This document shows positions 8,317 through 17,219 of a stretch of DNA of 64,000 nucleotides, in pieces. Source of the DNA: Clostridiales bacterium (GTDB lineage: Bacteria > Bacillota > Clostridia > Lachnospirales > Lachnospiraceae); the NCBI GenBank assembly GCA_020860715.1, contig JAJBTU010000013.1, positions 1-64,000 on the forward strand, given 5' to 3'. The notes under the pieces are model-generated. The model had not been told where the DNA came from and did no database searches. It saw only the letters and a list, made by a program, of their open reading frames with translations. Each line of letters begins with the position of its first letter. Position 1 is the first letter of the stretch. Both the position numbers and the translations under genes were made by a program.

Positions 8317-9624
8317 TTACTGCCCCGCTGACTTTTCTAACTCCAATGCCTTGTCTACATCAAACCCTTTCAGCAGCATACTGTTCCCGGCTTCACCGTA
8401 AACTTTTACAGTGTCCATATAATATTTCAGCTTCTCAGCCAGCTCCGCCCTCGAGTCGCAGACCAGATACATACGGGTCAGCACCTGTTTTTCGTTTCCA
8501 ATCCACTCAGGCAGAACCGCATCCCCTTCATGAAGGCGCTGGATGTTGTCAACTACGCATGCATCCGCTTCTGCTTCCTTCAAACCTTCAATCTTTGCAA
8601 TCTTGCCTTCTTTAAGGAGGAACCATAGGGTTGCTGCCCATTTGCCGCGCAGATAGGTATCATCCGCTTCTTTCAGGTCGATGTCTCCCTCTGAACCGGT
8701 TAATGCGAAGCGAATCAGCATCTCTCGCTGATCGAATCCGTGAATCGCCTTCATCAAAAGATGAGGTGCTTCTCCCTGGAGACGGAAGCCTGTGTCGTAC
8801 ACATAAAACTCCCCGTCCTCATAGAAACCGGAAAGCATCAGAACGCCATTGCGAATGCCGATGTCACTGAAAAGCCTAACCGCGTTCTCATGCATACGTT
8901 CAAAGTACTCATTCAGATGTTTGGACGGATATGTTCCGCCCAGGCAGACACGGCTAAGCCCCGGCTGCTCATCTGTTGTATAACGGTCATAGATACAGGA
9001 TGCACTGCAATATCCATCCTTGAATGTGTAATACATTCCCATGTCATCGCACTGCATATACTTCTCAACAATGAAGCGCTTTTTGTTCGATGCTTCCAGT
9101 GCCTTTTCTACCGCCGGGCGGAGTTCTGCCTCGTTGTATACGACTGTCATCCCGACACCACCGCCGTTATCGACTGGCTTGATCATGACGGGGTACTGAA
9201 TCTTATCAATGTCCTCCTGCTTCATAGAAGCATCCAGGTAATACTCCGGAATCCCATGAACACCATACCGCTCACAGGTAGCCTTGAACACATCCTTAAA
9301 TGCGAACACGTCCACGATCTTCTGCGTCGCATAGCAGGGCAGGTCAAGAGCATCGCAGACCTTGCAGTATGCCGGTACAAGAATGTCCGCCACGCCAACG
9401 AGAACACCGTCTACTTTTTCTTCCCTTGCCAAAGCAACAAGTCCCGGAACGTCCATGCCATCTACATCGTAGCTTTTCCATGCCACCTTTTTGGCGGCAT
9501 CCGTATGCCTTGCGCTGCTGACGATGGTCAGGATTCCCATATTGTTTGCTATTTCAACCAGAGGCACTGTCTCCGGATTACCGCCAAGGATTAATAATTT
9601 TTTTCCTTCAAACTCTCTGTTCAT
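8317..9624 (-). CDS. ATP-grasp ligase
   Basis: A 435-aa protein with an N-terminal Rossmann-like pre-ATP-grasp domain (KLLILGGNPETVPLV). The ATP-grasp core follows: YPVMIKPVDNGGGVGMTVV near residue 145 and FIVEKYMQCDD near residue 190. Family members (PurT, carbamoyl-phosphate synthase and BL00235-type relatives) activate a carboxylate as acyl-phosphate and join it to an amine or thiol. In this operon it could attach an amino acid or an acid to an amino sugar. That is inference from context. The SDR gene follows almost without gap. Confidence 0.85.
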   Translation of the reverse strand: MNREFEGKKLLILGGNPETVPLVEIANNMGILTIVSSARHTDAAKKVAWKSYDVDGMDVPGLVALAREEKVDGVLVGVADILVPAYCKVCDALDLPCYATQKIVDVFAFKDVFKATCERYGVHGIPEYYLDASMKQEDIDKIQYPVMIKPVDNGGGVGMTVVYNEAELRPAVEKALEASNKKRFIVEKYMQCDDMGMYYTFKDGYCSASCIYDRYTTDEQPGLSRVCLGGTYPSKHLNEYFERMHENAVRLFSDIGIRNGVLMLSGFYEDGEFYVYDTGFRLQGEAPHLLMKAIHGFDQREMLIRFALTGSEGDIDLKEADDTYLRGKWAATLWFLLKEGKIAKIEGLKEAEADACVVDNIQRLHEGDAVLPEWIGNEKQVLTRMYLVCDSRAELAEKLKYYMDTVKVYGEAGNSMLLKGFDVDKALELEKSAGQ

Positions 9625-9667
9625 AGTCGTTCTCCTCTTTGCTTGTGTCTTTACAATGTCGGTGTGT

Positions 9668-10435
9668 TCACAGTGCCAGCATTTCGCCCTGTGTCATAAT
9701 AAGGAACTTATTATCCGGATACTGCTCCCTCATGATGTCAAAGAATTTCCCTGGATTCCCGCCATGTGAAGCAAACATCCCATAGTGACATGGAATCGTA
9801 ATCCCCGGCTTCAGAGTGCCGCTTAATTCCGCACATTCCTGCTCGTTCATATTTCCGTATGCACCATTGATGGGAGCGATCATCACATCAAGTTTTCCCT
9901 TTGACAAATATTCCTCTTTTCTGTCCAGCCGCAGGCAGGTATCACCGGCTTCCATGACGCGTTTTCCATCCACTGTAACGATTACACCCACAGCGTCAGG
10001 TGCTCCGTTTCCATGGTCACAGTTGATAAAATCAAGTTTGAAATCTCCTGCCGTGCAACTGTCCCCCGGTTTCACATATGTAATACCGATATTTGACATT
10101 TCAAGCCGCTTCACATCCTTCTCGCAGTCAACCGATGCAAAAAGCTTTGTCCTGCCATTCGCCATAAGTTCCGGAATGATATCCGGGTCAAAATGATCCC
10201 TGTGAGGGTGCGTGGCTATGACGACATCAAACTCTAGGTCGTAGGCACCCTGTATTTTAGGCAGCATACGTTTATAACCCATATGCCCCTCAATCCGTTC
10301 CACGCTGTCGGACAGATACAAATCAATTCCTAACAGCTGGCCGCTTTTGCTTTTTAGAATGTACCCGGCTTGTCCGATGGAAAACAGATATGTCCTCCCA
10401 AGCGGAGCCGTAAGCACCTTTTTCGCAAAATCCAT
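9668..10435 (-). CDS. MBL-fold metallo-hydrolase
   Basis: A metallo-beta-lactamase-fold protein of 255 aa. The zinc motif HPHRDHFD lies near residue 80. Further metal ligands are suggested by MEAGDTCLR and by the histidine in TIPCHYGMF. It resembles UlaG-type lactonase/phosphodiesterase relatives rather than beta-lactamases. Cytoplasmic, as no signal peptide is seen. Within the operon it might hydrolyse a thioester, lactone or ester made by the acyl module, but the reaction cannot be read from sequence. Confidence 0.83.
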   Translation of the reverse strand: MDFAKKVLTAPLGRTYLFSIGQAGYILKSKSGQLLGIDLYLSDSVERIEGHMGYKRMLPKIQGAYDLEFDVVIATHPHRDHFDPDIIPELMANGRTKLFASVDCEKDVKRLEMSNIGITYVKPGDSCTAGDFKLDFINCDHGNGAPDAVGVIVTVDGKRVMEAGDTCLRLDRKEEYLSKGKLDVMIAPINGAYGNMNEQECAELSGTLKPGITIPCHYGMFASHGGNPGKFFDIMREQYPDNKFLIMTQGEMLAL

Positions 10436-10446
10436 ACACTCTCACC

Positions 10447-11688
10447 TCACTCGTTTTTGTATAAGTACTGCTGCAATAAAAATTTCCTGATATTCTCCGG
10501 ACACTTTACTGATAATATTTTTTTGGGAGATATCCCGCAATCTATAAGCCTGTCCGTGATTTTCTCCGCAACATTGCAGTCTACTGCAGCAATGAGGATA
10601 TAATCAAAATCAGTCCTTACTACGCTTTCGACGGGGTCAACATCCATGCAGCACCTTCTGTACTCCCAGTAGTCATCATCGATCCAGCCAACCACTGTAC
10701 AATGATCTCCCTCGTCGAGCCGATTCTTAAGCTGCTGCCCAAATGTGCCTGCGCTGTAGATAATTACCTTTTTCCCATAATAGGAATCGTCAAATGTGGA
10801 ATAGCTGCTCTCCGCATTTCCCGGCAATCTTCCGCCCGAACGCATAATGCAGATGCCAAGGATATATTCGTCAAACTGCTTCTGCAGGCCATACTCATTG
10901 TCTGCATCCAACTCTTTTGCACATCTGCTCATATATTCATGCAGGTACCGGAGCCTCTCGGCTTCGCTGGCAAAAGAGCCACATTTCTTCAGCATGGAGT
11001 CTTCCCTCTGCCGATAGTGGTACGCACTGCTGTCTATCACACAAACCCTTTGGCTCTCCATCAGCACCGGATAGGTAACCGCCGCATCTTCGCCAATCGT
11101 AATCCGCTCATCTACAGCCATCTGATACCTGTAAAGAAGCGATCTTTTGAAGAGTTTATTCCAGACATATGTGGTGATGCCCGGCTTGTAAAACGCTCCA
11201 TAGGAAACCATGTTCTTTTTTATGTTCGCAAGATTATCACCTTCGTATATACCGCAGGGTATATAATTTGTGAAGTGAACGCACTTGTTAAACAGTTCCC
11301 TGCTTTGGCCCGCACAGACTACATCAGCGTCAGAGGATGCGATCGCCGTATAAAGGGAATCATAAAATCCGGTCCCTATCCAGTCATCTCCATCTACGTA
11401 GCCCACATACTCTCCATGAGACAGTTCAAGACCGGCTTTTCTTGCTGACACAAGCCCGCCATTTGTTTTATGTATTACTTTGATGCGGGCATCCTTCCTG
11501 GCGTAAAGGTCACAGATTTCCGGACATCGGTCAGGAGAGCCATCCTCTACTAAAATGATTTCCAGATTCTTATACGTCTGGTTTATGATGCTTTCAATGC
11601 AAAGACCGATGTATCGTTCTATTCCATATATCGGAACTATGACACTTATGAGCGGCGGATTTATTCTATTATTTGATTTCTTTGCCAT
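10447..11688 (-). CDS. Glycosyltransferase family 2 with C-terminal Rossmann-like domain
   Basis: The N-terminal GT-A domain shows VIVPIYGIERYIGLC, VEDGSPDRCPEIC and YVDGDDW, as in CpsIV/EpsJ-type transferases. After about residue 310 a second domain begins with KKVIIYSAGTFGQQL and contains VVGWIDDDYWEY. It looks like the small nucleotide-binding domain often attached to family 2 transferases in Clostridia. The ATG at 11688 is chosen because AGGAG lies 7-8 bases upstream. An in-frame ATG at 11724 has no good binding site. The sugar transferred is unknown. Confidence 0.85.
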   Translation of the reverse strand: MAKKSNNRINPPLISVIVPIYGIERYIGLCIESIINQTYKNLEIILVEDGSPDRCPEICDLYARKDARIKVIHKTNGGLVSARKAGLELSHGEYVGYVDGDDWIGTGFYDSLYTAIASSDADVVCAGQSRELFNKCVHFTNYIPCGIYEGDNLANIKKNMVSYGAFYKPGITTYVWNKLFKRSLLYRYQMAVDERITIGEDAAVTYPVLMESQRVCVIDSSAYHYRQREDSMLKKCGSFASEAERLRYLHEYMSRCAKELDADNEYGLQKQFDEYILGICIMRSGGRLPGNAESSYSTFDDSYYGKKVIIYSAGTFGQQLKNRLDEGDHCTVVGWIDDDYWEYRRCCMDVDPVESVVRTDFDYILIAAVDCNVAEKITDRLIDCGISPKKILSVKCPENIRKFLLQQYLYKNE

Positions 11689-11724
11689 CTCGCCGCTCCT
11701 TTCCTGCAATTTATAAAACATCAT

Positions 11725-12378
11725 TTATAAAATTTCCCGAATAACCATAAATGCCTCCGCGTATCCTACACATACTGTGCTTCCGCGATGCATCGCCAAT
11801 GCCCTGATTGCTTCTAATGAGCGTGGGTGTGGATATTCACAAAGCTGACTGGCGTGGCATTTCATTGCTTCCAGCTTCAGTTCAATTTCATCAGTAATAT
11901 CATTATAAACAGTTGGGATAAAAGCGTTGTCAACGCAAGGAGTATTCCATTCAGTTTCGGAAAGTGTCTCATATGCATAAATTGCCTTTAACTGCGGACA
12001 ACTAACCGGACGCAACGCAACCATAGCAGCCTCAATCACCATTCTGTGATCAATATGCATATCCCCCTTGTGTGGAATAAAAACTATCTCTGGACTTATT
12101 TTCTGTACCATTTGCAAAAATCTGGCATTCAATTCTCTGGTCTGCATCTCCCTCAGGCCAACGACCGGAAGATCCATAAATACTGTCTGAGCTACGCCCA
12201 ATATAGAATGGGATTCTTTTGCTTCCCGTTTCTGTAATTGTACAACTGGATCCTTAAGATCACCTGCTGTCACTTCACATACAATTACTTCATTGCCATC
12301 CTTTGCATATTTGGCTATCGTTCCTCCGCACCCCAGTACTTCATCATCATTATGCGGAGCGATTATCAATATCCTCAT
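11725..12378 (-). CDS. PIG-L (LmbE-type) deacetylase
   Basis: This 217-aa zinc deacetylase has the metal motif APHNDDE at residues 7-13 and the second site HIDHR near residue 108. The family removes N-acetyl groups from GlcNAc-containing lipids, thiols and glycans (PIG-L, MshB, BshB). It follows the phosphoglycosyl transferase gene, so a likely substrate is an undecaprenyl-diphosphate-linked or nucleotide-linked N-acetylhexosamine, freeing an amine for later acylation. The exact substrate is inferred only from position. Confidence 0.87.
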   Translation of the reverse strand: MRILIIAPHNDDEVLGCGGTIAKYAKDGNEVIVCEVTAGDLKDPVVQLQKREAKESHSILGVAQTVFMDLPVVGLREMQTRELNARFLQMVQKISPEIVFIPHKGDMHIDHRMVIEAAMVALRPVSCPQLKAIYAYETLSETEWNTPCVDNAFIPTVYNDITDEIELKLEAMKCHASQLCEYPHPRSLEAIRALAMHRGSTVCVGYAEAFMVIREIL

Positions 12379-12416
12379 GTCAAATCCTCTTGTGTATTTC
12401 GAATAATTCCCCTCTG

Positions 12417-13091
12417 TCAGTAAACTTTATTTAAATTTGTTCCATCAAATTCCGCTCTGGATGCATTTTCTCTAAACTTTTCATGCTTGAAAACCGTATA
12501 AACAGCCGTGAACACCATTTTCACATCCAATGAAAAACTGACGTTTTCAACATAAAAAATATCATCCTCAAATTGTTCTCCCCAGGTTCTCATTCTGTCC
12601 AAATGTACTTTATTCTTATCCGCTCTGATACAACATAAGCCGGGTCTTACACAATGACGCATTTTATGACGCGGAGAATAAAATTCCATATATTTGCATA
12701 ACAGGGGTCTTGGACCAATAATGGACATATCTCCTTTTATTACATTAATTAATTCTGGCAATTCATCAATTGACCATTTTCTGATAAACCGGCCAAATGC
12801 CGTGAGACGTTCTGCGTCAGGAAGCAGTTCTCCGTTTTCATCCTTTGCATTCGACATGCTTCGAAATTTGTACATGTTAAAATTAACGCCATATAGTCCT
12901 GGCCGTGCCGAACAATACAAAACAGGTAAGCCTTGAAATATTACTTCCAAAACAGCTGTTATAAAAAGCACAGGGCTTAAAACAATCAATGCCAGCAGGC
13001 AAAGAATGATATCCAACATCCTCTTTATGTATTTTGTGTAAATACTGACCCGAGGTTTTACCTCCGGTTCTGCGTACATATTTTCTGTCAT
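12417..13091 (-). CDS. Monotopic phosphoglycosyl transferase, PglC/WcaJ-type initiating enzyme
   Basis: A bacterial sugar transferase (PF02397) of about 224 aa. A single N-terminal hydrophobic re-entrant segment (ILCLLALIVLSPVLFITAV) precedes the catalytic domain. KFRSM, the Asp-Glu pair in DELPELINVIKGDM and the GPRP motif are all present. It transfers a phospho-sugar from a nucleotide sugar to undecaprenyl phosphate, the first membrane step of glycan assembly. The small PglC-like size, together with PglF- and PglE-like genes upstream, suggests a bacillosamine-type donor. The start at 13091 has GAGGAG 7 bases upstream and is preferred over 13106. Confidence 0.9.
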   Translation of the reverse strand: MTENMYAEPEVKPRVSIYTKYIKRMLDIILCLLALIVLSPVLFITAVLEVIFQGLPVLYCSARPGLYGVNFNMYKFRSMSNAKDENGELLPDAERLTAFGRFIRKWSIDELPELINVIKGDMSIIGPRPLLCKYMEFYSPRHKMRHCVRPGLCCIRADKNKVHLDRMRTWGEQFEDDIFYVENVSFSLDVKMVFTAVYTVFKHEKFRENASRAEFDGTNLNKVY

Positions 13092-13106
13092 ATAAATGCT
13101 CCTCAT

Positions 13107-14342
13107 TTATCCCACCGATATCACTCTAGTCATTCGTTCAAACAGGTTATACCCGTCCCAGATCAAATCAAAATCCATCGTCTTTCCTACCGGAACGATT
13201 CGGTCAACTCCTTTGATTCCGCTTCTTAAAAGAGGCAGAAACATCTCTTTACAGCCTATGTAAGAAATTGTCTGGCATCTGGCATCATCGCAGATTTCCT
13301 GAAGTTCCATCACATCCCGGCAATCATACTCAAAAAAGTATCCCGAGTTGTCTTTCAGCTCCATCAGTTCCGAATCCAGCCTGTCCACTTTTACGCGGAC
13401 AATTCGATTATCTTCGATCCCGTCTTTGTCTGTTACCTTCCGGATATTTTCCCTTTCTGCCGCTGCCAGATATACGCTTGTCAGCTTATTCACGGCCTGT
13501 ACTCCCTGGATCTCGTATTTCTTTCTGACCAGCTTTGACAGGCTTCCCCAGAACTGCTCTTTTGCTTCCTCCGTCCGGCTTCCCATCCATATAACTGCAC
13601 GGGGGGATGTGCATGCATTCTGGTCAGTCAGGTATGTATCATTGTAAAAATCATTTGCGGTTTTTTCCCTGGAAGCGTCATTCCCGGAAACAGCTTTCAG
13701 GTAAGCATCGGAGTCTATCACTGCAAGGGAATACCGGTCCGCAAAAGTGATTTCCGCAGCCCTTGGCTTCAACGGCGACTTACGGAATTCCTGTATGGTA
13801 TTGTCCCCGCCCCAGATCACCCGCACATCGGCAAAGGATGACAGGGCATCATTGATTTCTCTTTCATGTCCATAGCGGACTAATCCTATATAGGGCCGCA
13901 TCCGCTGGATTTCCTGCAGGCTTTCCCGGACTGCCCGGTTTATAATCGTTATCTGTGGAAACTCTTTTGACGGTATCCTCACTACATTCGCATTGCCGCA
14001 GATCAAACCCGCTGCCATGGAGTAAGCATAATTTACAGGGACATTTGACGGTGCCACATGGAATGCCACCCCACGCCCCAGGTGGATTGTTTCATCCGTA
14101 AACCGTCTCCGCATCTGTTCCACTGATGCCTTCCGGATCCAAAACGCAAATGTAACCACATCCGGATATGATTTTGCTGCAGGGTCTGAAAGCAGTTTCC
14201 TTGACACGGTATTCAGGAATTCTACCGTTTCTTTTGAAAATGGTTCCTGCATGGGAATCCCCGGCATCCGGTTCAGTGTTTCCGCGCTTCCAACTTCCCA
14301 TGAAATATGAAACTGGTTAAAATCAATGTTGCTTTGCCGCAT
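13107..14342 (-). CDS. LuxC-like acyl-CoA/acyl-protein reductase
   Basis: The 411-aa protein matches the LuxC family (PF05893), an aldehyde-dehydrogenase-fold enzyme that reduces an activated fatty acid to an aldehyde with NADPH. Visible marks are VAPSNVPVNYAYSMAAGLI near residue 100, GNANVVRIPSK, and QNACTSPR near residue 240, whose cysteine fits the acylated catalytic residue. No luxAB luciferase genes are present. The neighbours instead are a LuxE-like synthetase, an AMP ligase and an ACP, so the aldehyde probably serves glycan biosynthesis. Length is slightly below that of the bioluminescence enzyme. Confidence 0.85.
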   Translation of the reverse strand: MRQSNIDFNQFHISWEVGSAETLNRMPGIPMQEPFSKETVEFLNTVSRKLLSDPAAKSYPDVVTFAFWIRKASVEQMRRRFTDETIHLGRGVAFHVAPSNVPVNYAYSMAAGLICGNANVVRIPSKEFPQITIINRAVRESLQEIQRMRPYIGLVRYGHEREINDALSSFADVRVIWGGDNTIQEFRKSPLKPRAAEITFADRYSLAVIDSDAYLKAVSGNDASREKTANDFYNDTYLTDQNACTSPRAVIWMGSRTEEAKEQFWGSLSKLVRKKYEIQGVQAVNKLTSVYLAAAERENIRKVTDKDGIEDNRIVRVKVDRLDSELMELKDNSGYFFEYDCRDVMELQEICDDARCQTISYIGCKEMFLPLLRSGIKGVDRIVPVGKTMDFDLIWDGYNLFERMTRVISVG

Positions 14343-14358
14343 TCTTTTGGATCACCTT

Positions 14359-15465
14359 TCAGTTGAATTTTGCTGCATAGGTATCGCTGCAGCCTCTGAT
14401 TTCCGCATTTTTCAGTCTGCCCAGCACTTTAAAATATTTCCCTTTCCTTCCGCATGGGCAGTCGTCTTCGCCGAGCAGGACACCCTCGTCCTCGGTCAGA
14501 AGGGAATGTCCCGGATAGGATTCCGGGAGCATGGAGAGTACCTGTATGATTCCCGGTTCGCCAACATCACAGACAGAAAAATCAGCTGCACGCCGCATGA
14601 TCACATCCGAAAATACGCTGGCGTGCAGATGGCCGCATTCGCATTCCATGTAAATACATCCGGTCTGCTCTACCATCCCATAATAATCGTGAATAGAATA
14701 CAGGCCGCAGACATCCCGCAGCCTCTGATGAAACTCCTCCGGGGAAACTGCTTCACTTATGAGTTTTTTCCAGCCGCCGCCATGAATCAGGATCCCTTTT
14801 GACAGATCGATTGTGATCCCTTCCTTTTTCAGGCCGGCCAGTTCTTTATAAAAGTGCTGCCAGATCATGAATGTAAAACCAAAAAGGAAGATTCTCTCTC
14901 CTTTGTGCTTTTCAAGAAAAGCCTTCACTGCATCCACATTCAGCTTCATATCATCATCCAGTGCATAAGTCCTGTCTGACCCGAAAATAGAAAAGCCCAG
15001 TATACCGGCACCCCTGGCAGAAAACATTGCACGGTTTTTCACTACTGACGGGCAGTCGATAATCAGCATCGGCATCCGGTTCGCCCCGGTAAATGAGGAA
15101 ACAATCCTGGCCAGGGTTTTCTGCTGGTTGTTTGCTGTGCTCCGGTCAAGATAAATCTTCGATACTGCCTGGCCCGTCGTCCCGGAAGAGGTCAGCGTCT
15201 TAAAAACCTCTCCTGGCTCCACACTGCAAAGCGGCAGTTCCTTAAACAGGCGTACCGGCAGGAACGGGATATCATAGTAGCTTCTGGCTGAATCCGGTTC
15301 ATAGCCAATGCTGTCCATCATCCGCCTGTATTCCTGGCAATGGCTCATATGAAACCCGGTCAATTCTTTCATCCGTGCAGTCAGCAGCCCTGTTTTTTCT
15401 TCTTTTCCCAATGAATAAGGAGGGATTTCGATAATCTCATTGTAATCCATGTAGCGTTTCTCCAT
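14359..15465 (-). CDS. LuxE-like acyl-protein synthetase
   Basis: A 368-aa member of the acyl-protein synthetase/LuxE family (PF04443), related to AMP-forming adenylating enzymes. The nucleotide loop is TLTSSGTTGQ near residue 90, and conserved parts include DIPFLPVRLFK near residue 65. LuxE activates a fatty acid with ATP and hands the acyl group by a cysteine to LuxC. The LuxC-like gene lies 16 bases downstream, the same order of activity as in lux operons. An in-frame ATG at 15450 has GGAG 9 bases upstream and may be the true start. Confidence 0.85.
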   Translation of the reverse strand: MEKRYMDYNEIIEIPPYSLGKEEKTGLLTARMKELTGFHMSHCQEYRRMMDSIGYEPDSARSYYDIPFLPVRLFKELPLCSVEPGEVFKTLTSSGTTGQAVSKIYLDRSTANNQQKTLARIVSSFTGANRMPMLIIDCPSVVKNRAMFSARGAGILGFSIFGSDRTYALDDDMKLNVDAVKAFLEKHKGERIFLFGFTFMIWQHFYKELAGLKKEGITIDLSKGILIHGGGWKKLISEAVSPEEFHQRLRDVCGLYSIHDYYGMVEQTGCIYMECECGHLHASVFSDVIMRRAADFSVCDVGEPGIIQVLSMLPESYPGHSLLTEDEGVLLGEDDCPCGRKGKYFKVLGRLKNAEIRGCSDTYAAKFN

Positions 15466-15522
15466 GCTTTTTCGTACATTAAAAATGCCAGCTGCAGTCT
15501 ATATCCGGTTCTTTTACAGGCG

Positions 15523-16947
15523 TCATTTATGCACTGTCCCCGTATAATACTTAGCCAGTTCTGTATACAATACTTTTCCAGAATCATTCTTCGGGATTGA
15601 CTCAAGATGCACCACCTGAAAAGCGCTGGGATTCAGGGAAGTCTTTTCTGAAATAAACTTCCGCACTTCTTCCGCTTTCGTGTCATCTGTCATAAAAATA
15701 TAAATATGATCATCCACCCCGGCGCTGGCGCAGTCCATGTAATCAAATTTTGCCTTGATCAGGCGGTCTACCTCATCAAGGTTCACGCGGTTCCCATATA
15801 CTTTCAGAAATCTCTTTTTTCTTCCTACGATGTAGTAGAACCCGTCTTCATCGCGCTTTGCCATATCACCTGTTTCCAGGCGGCCATGGCGTTCATCCCC
15901 TTTAGCAAGGTCTTCCGGACATTCCGCATATCCAAGTGTGACATTATCGCCCTCATACACCAGCTCACCGGTCACGCCTGCGTCTTCTATCACATGATTG
16001 TCTGCATCGATCAGGGAAAATTTCCCGCGGGGGACGGCGATCCCACAGCTGCCATACTTTTCAATGGCTTTTTCGTGTGGAAGATATCCCATGCGGGCCG
16101 TGGCCTCGCAGGCACCATACATGACAATAAATTTCTTCCCGTTTGCAGATGCGTACTCGGAAAATTCCTTCTGGAGTTCCGGCGACAGTTTACCGCCGGC
16201 CTGCGTCATTGTCCGAAGATGCGGGAGATCCATACGGAAGAAGCGCAGCTTTTCCAGCATCTCATATGTATACGGAACGCCCGCTATGGATGTAGCCTTC
16301 TGTTCCTTCATAAATGACCAGAATTCCCGCGTCATTACTGCCTTGTCTGTCAGCAGGATGGCTGCCCCGACATACAGGTGCGTGTTTATGACGGAACACC
16401 CGTAAGTGTAATTCATCGGCAGTGTCGTGACCGGGCGTTCTGCCTCATCCAGTCCCAGATACTCAACGATCTGCTCCGTGTTTACCCTTATATTCTTGTA
16501 GGATTGGCGCACAAATTTCTGGCTGCCTGTTGAACCGGATGTAGTCAGAAGAAGTGTCAGTTCCTCATAAAGCGGCCAGTCCCGGCCATCCGGGTTTCTC
16601 ATCAGGGAATATCCATAAGCTGAATAGACTTTTTCAAAGCTGTTATGCGCTTCTGCCTGCTTATCCGGCATCCAGACAAAAGAAGGGCGATAGGCTTTCA
16701 GCAGATTCTTGAATAGTTCACTGTCCAGATGGGCATTCAGCAGGACAGGCACAATATGATGTTCCAGGAAAGCAGCATACCCCAGCACCGAACCTATTGT
16801 GTTGCTGCACATGGAAAAGACCAGGCAGCGTTTTCCTGCTGCTTCCGCCAGTTTGTCCATCTCGGACTGCAGTCTCCCATAGGTGATACTCTGCCCGTCA
16901 TCTGATATTAATGCGGTATTATCCGCGTACTGCTTAAAATTCCACAT
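15523..16947 (-). CDS. AMP-forming acyl ligase (acyl-CoA synthetase-like)
   Basis: An ANL-superfamily enzyme of 474 aa. The P-loop TTSGSTGSQK lies near residue 135, the aromatic/acyl pocket region near YGACEATARMG, the ATP-binding ETGDMAKRDEDGFYYIVGRKKR near residue 350 with the hinge, and the C-terminal catalytic lysine in NDSGKVLY. It should activate a carboxylic acid as acyl-adenylate and load it on CoA or a carrier protein. The start lies inside the end of the ACP gene (14-base overlap), so ACP is the likely acceptor. Substrate chain length cannot be judged by eye. Confidence 0.87.
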   Translation of the reverse strand: MWNFKQYADNTALISDDGQSITYGRLQSEMDKLAEAAGKRCLVFSMCSNTIGSVLGYAAFLEHHIVPVLLNAHLDSELFKNLLKAYRPSFVWMPDKQAEAHNSFEKVYSAYGYSLMRNPDGRDWPLYEELTLLLTTSGSTGSQKFVRQSYKNIRVNTEQIVEYLGLDEAERPVTTLPMNYTYGCSVINTHLYVGAAILLTDKAVMTREFWSFMKEQKATSIAGVPYTYEMLEKLRFFRMDLPHLRTMTQAGGKLSPELQKEFSEYASANGKKFIVMYGACEATARMGYLPHEKAIEKYGSCGIAVPRGKFSLIDADNHVIEDAGVTGELVYEGDNVTLGYAECPEDLAKGDERHGRLETGDMAKRDEDGFYYIVGRKKRFLKVYGNRVNLDEVDRLIKAKFDYMDCASAGVDDHIYIFMTDDTKAEEVRKFISEKTSLNPSAFQVVHLESIPKNDSGKVLYTELAKYYTGTVHK

Positions 16948-17173
16948 CGTATTTTTCCTTCAGGATTTCCATCCCTTTTTCAAAAGAGCTAAGGTCAATG
17001 ATATCGTCCGTGTCCATCATGATGTCAAAAGTCTCTTCCAGTGAAGCAATGAGGTTCATATGCCCGACAGAATCCCATTCAGATATTCCCGTGTAGACCA
17101 GTCCTTCCGTCTGTTCCGGTGTAATATTGAGTGCCTCACAAAACGCTTTTAAATATTTTTCTTTGTTATTCAT
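16934..17173 (-). CDS. Acyl carrier protein
   Basis: A 79-aa acidic four-helix carrier protein. The phosphopantetheine attachment serine is Ser35 in SEWDSVGHMNLI, in the expected place after helix 1. The sequence differs from housekeeping AcpP, which has DSLD, and is typical of dedicated ACPs in natural-product or glycan loci. It overlaps the acyl ligase gene by 14 bases. It would carry the acyl chain between the ligase, the FabG-like reductase, LuxE/LuxC and the LpxD-like acyltransferase. A 4'-phosphopantetheinyl transferase is not encoded in the window. Confidence 0.9.
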   Translation of the reverse strand: MNNKEKYLKAFCEALNITPEQTEGLVYTGISEWDSVGHMNLIASLEETFDIMMDTDDIIDLSSFEKGMEILKEKYDVEF

Positions 17174-17219
17174 AGTATTGCTTTGCCTCCTCTTAATTTA
17201 TTAGTGATCTGTTATTTTC

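Noticed and set aside
13107-15465. Bioluminescence (lux) operon
   Set aside because: LuxC- and LuxE-like genes are present, but luciferase luxAB, luxD and flavin reductase genes are absent and the context is glycan synthesis.
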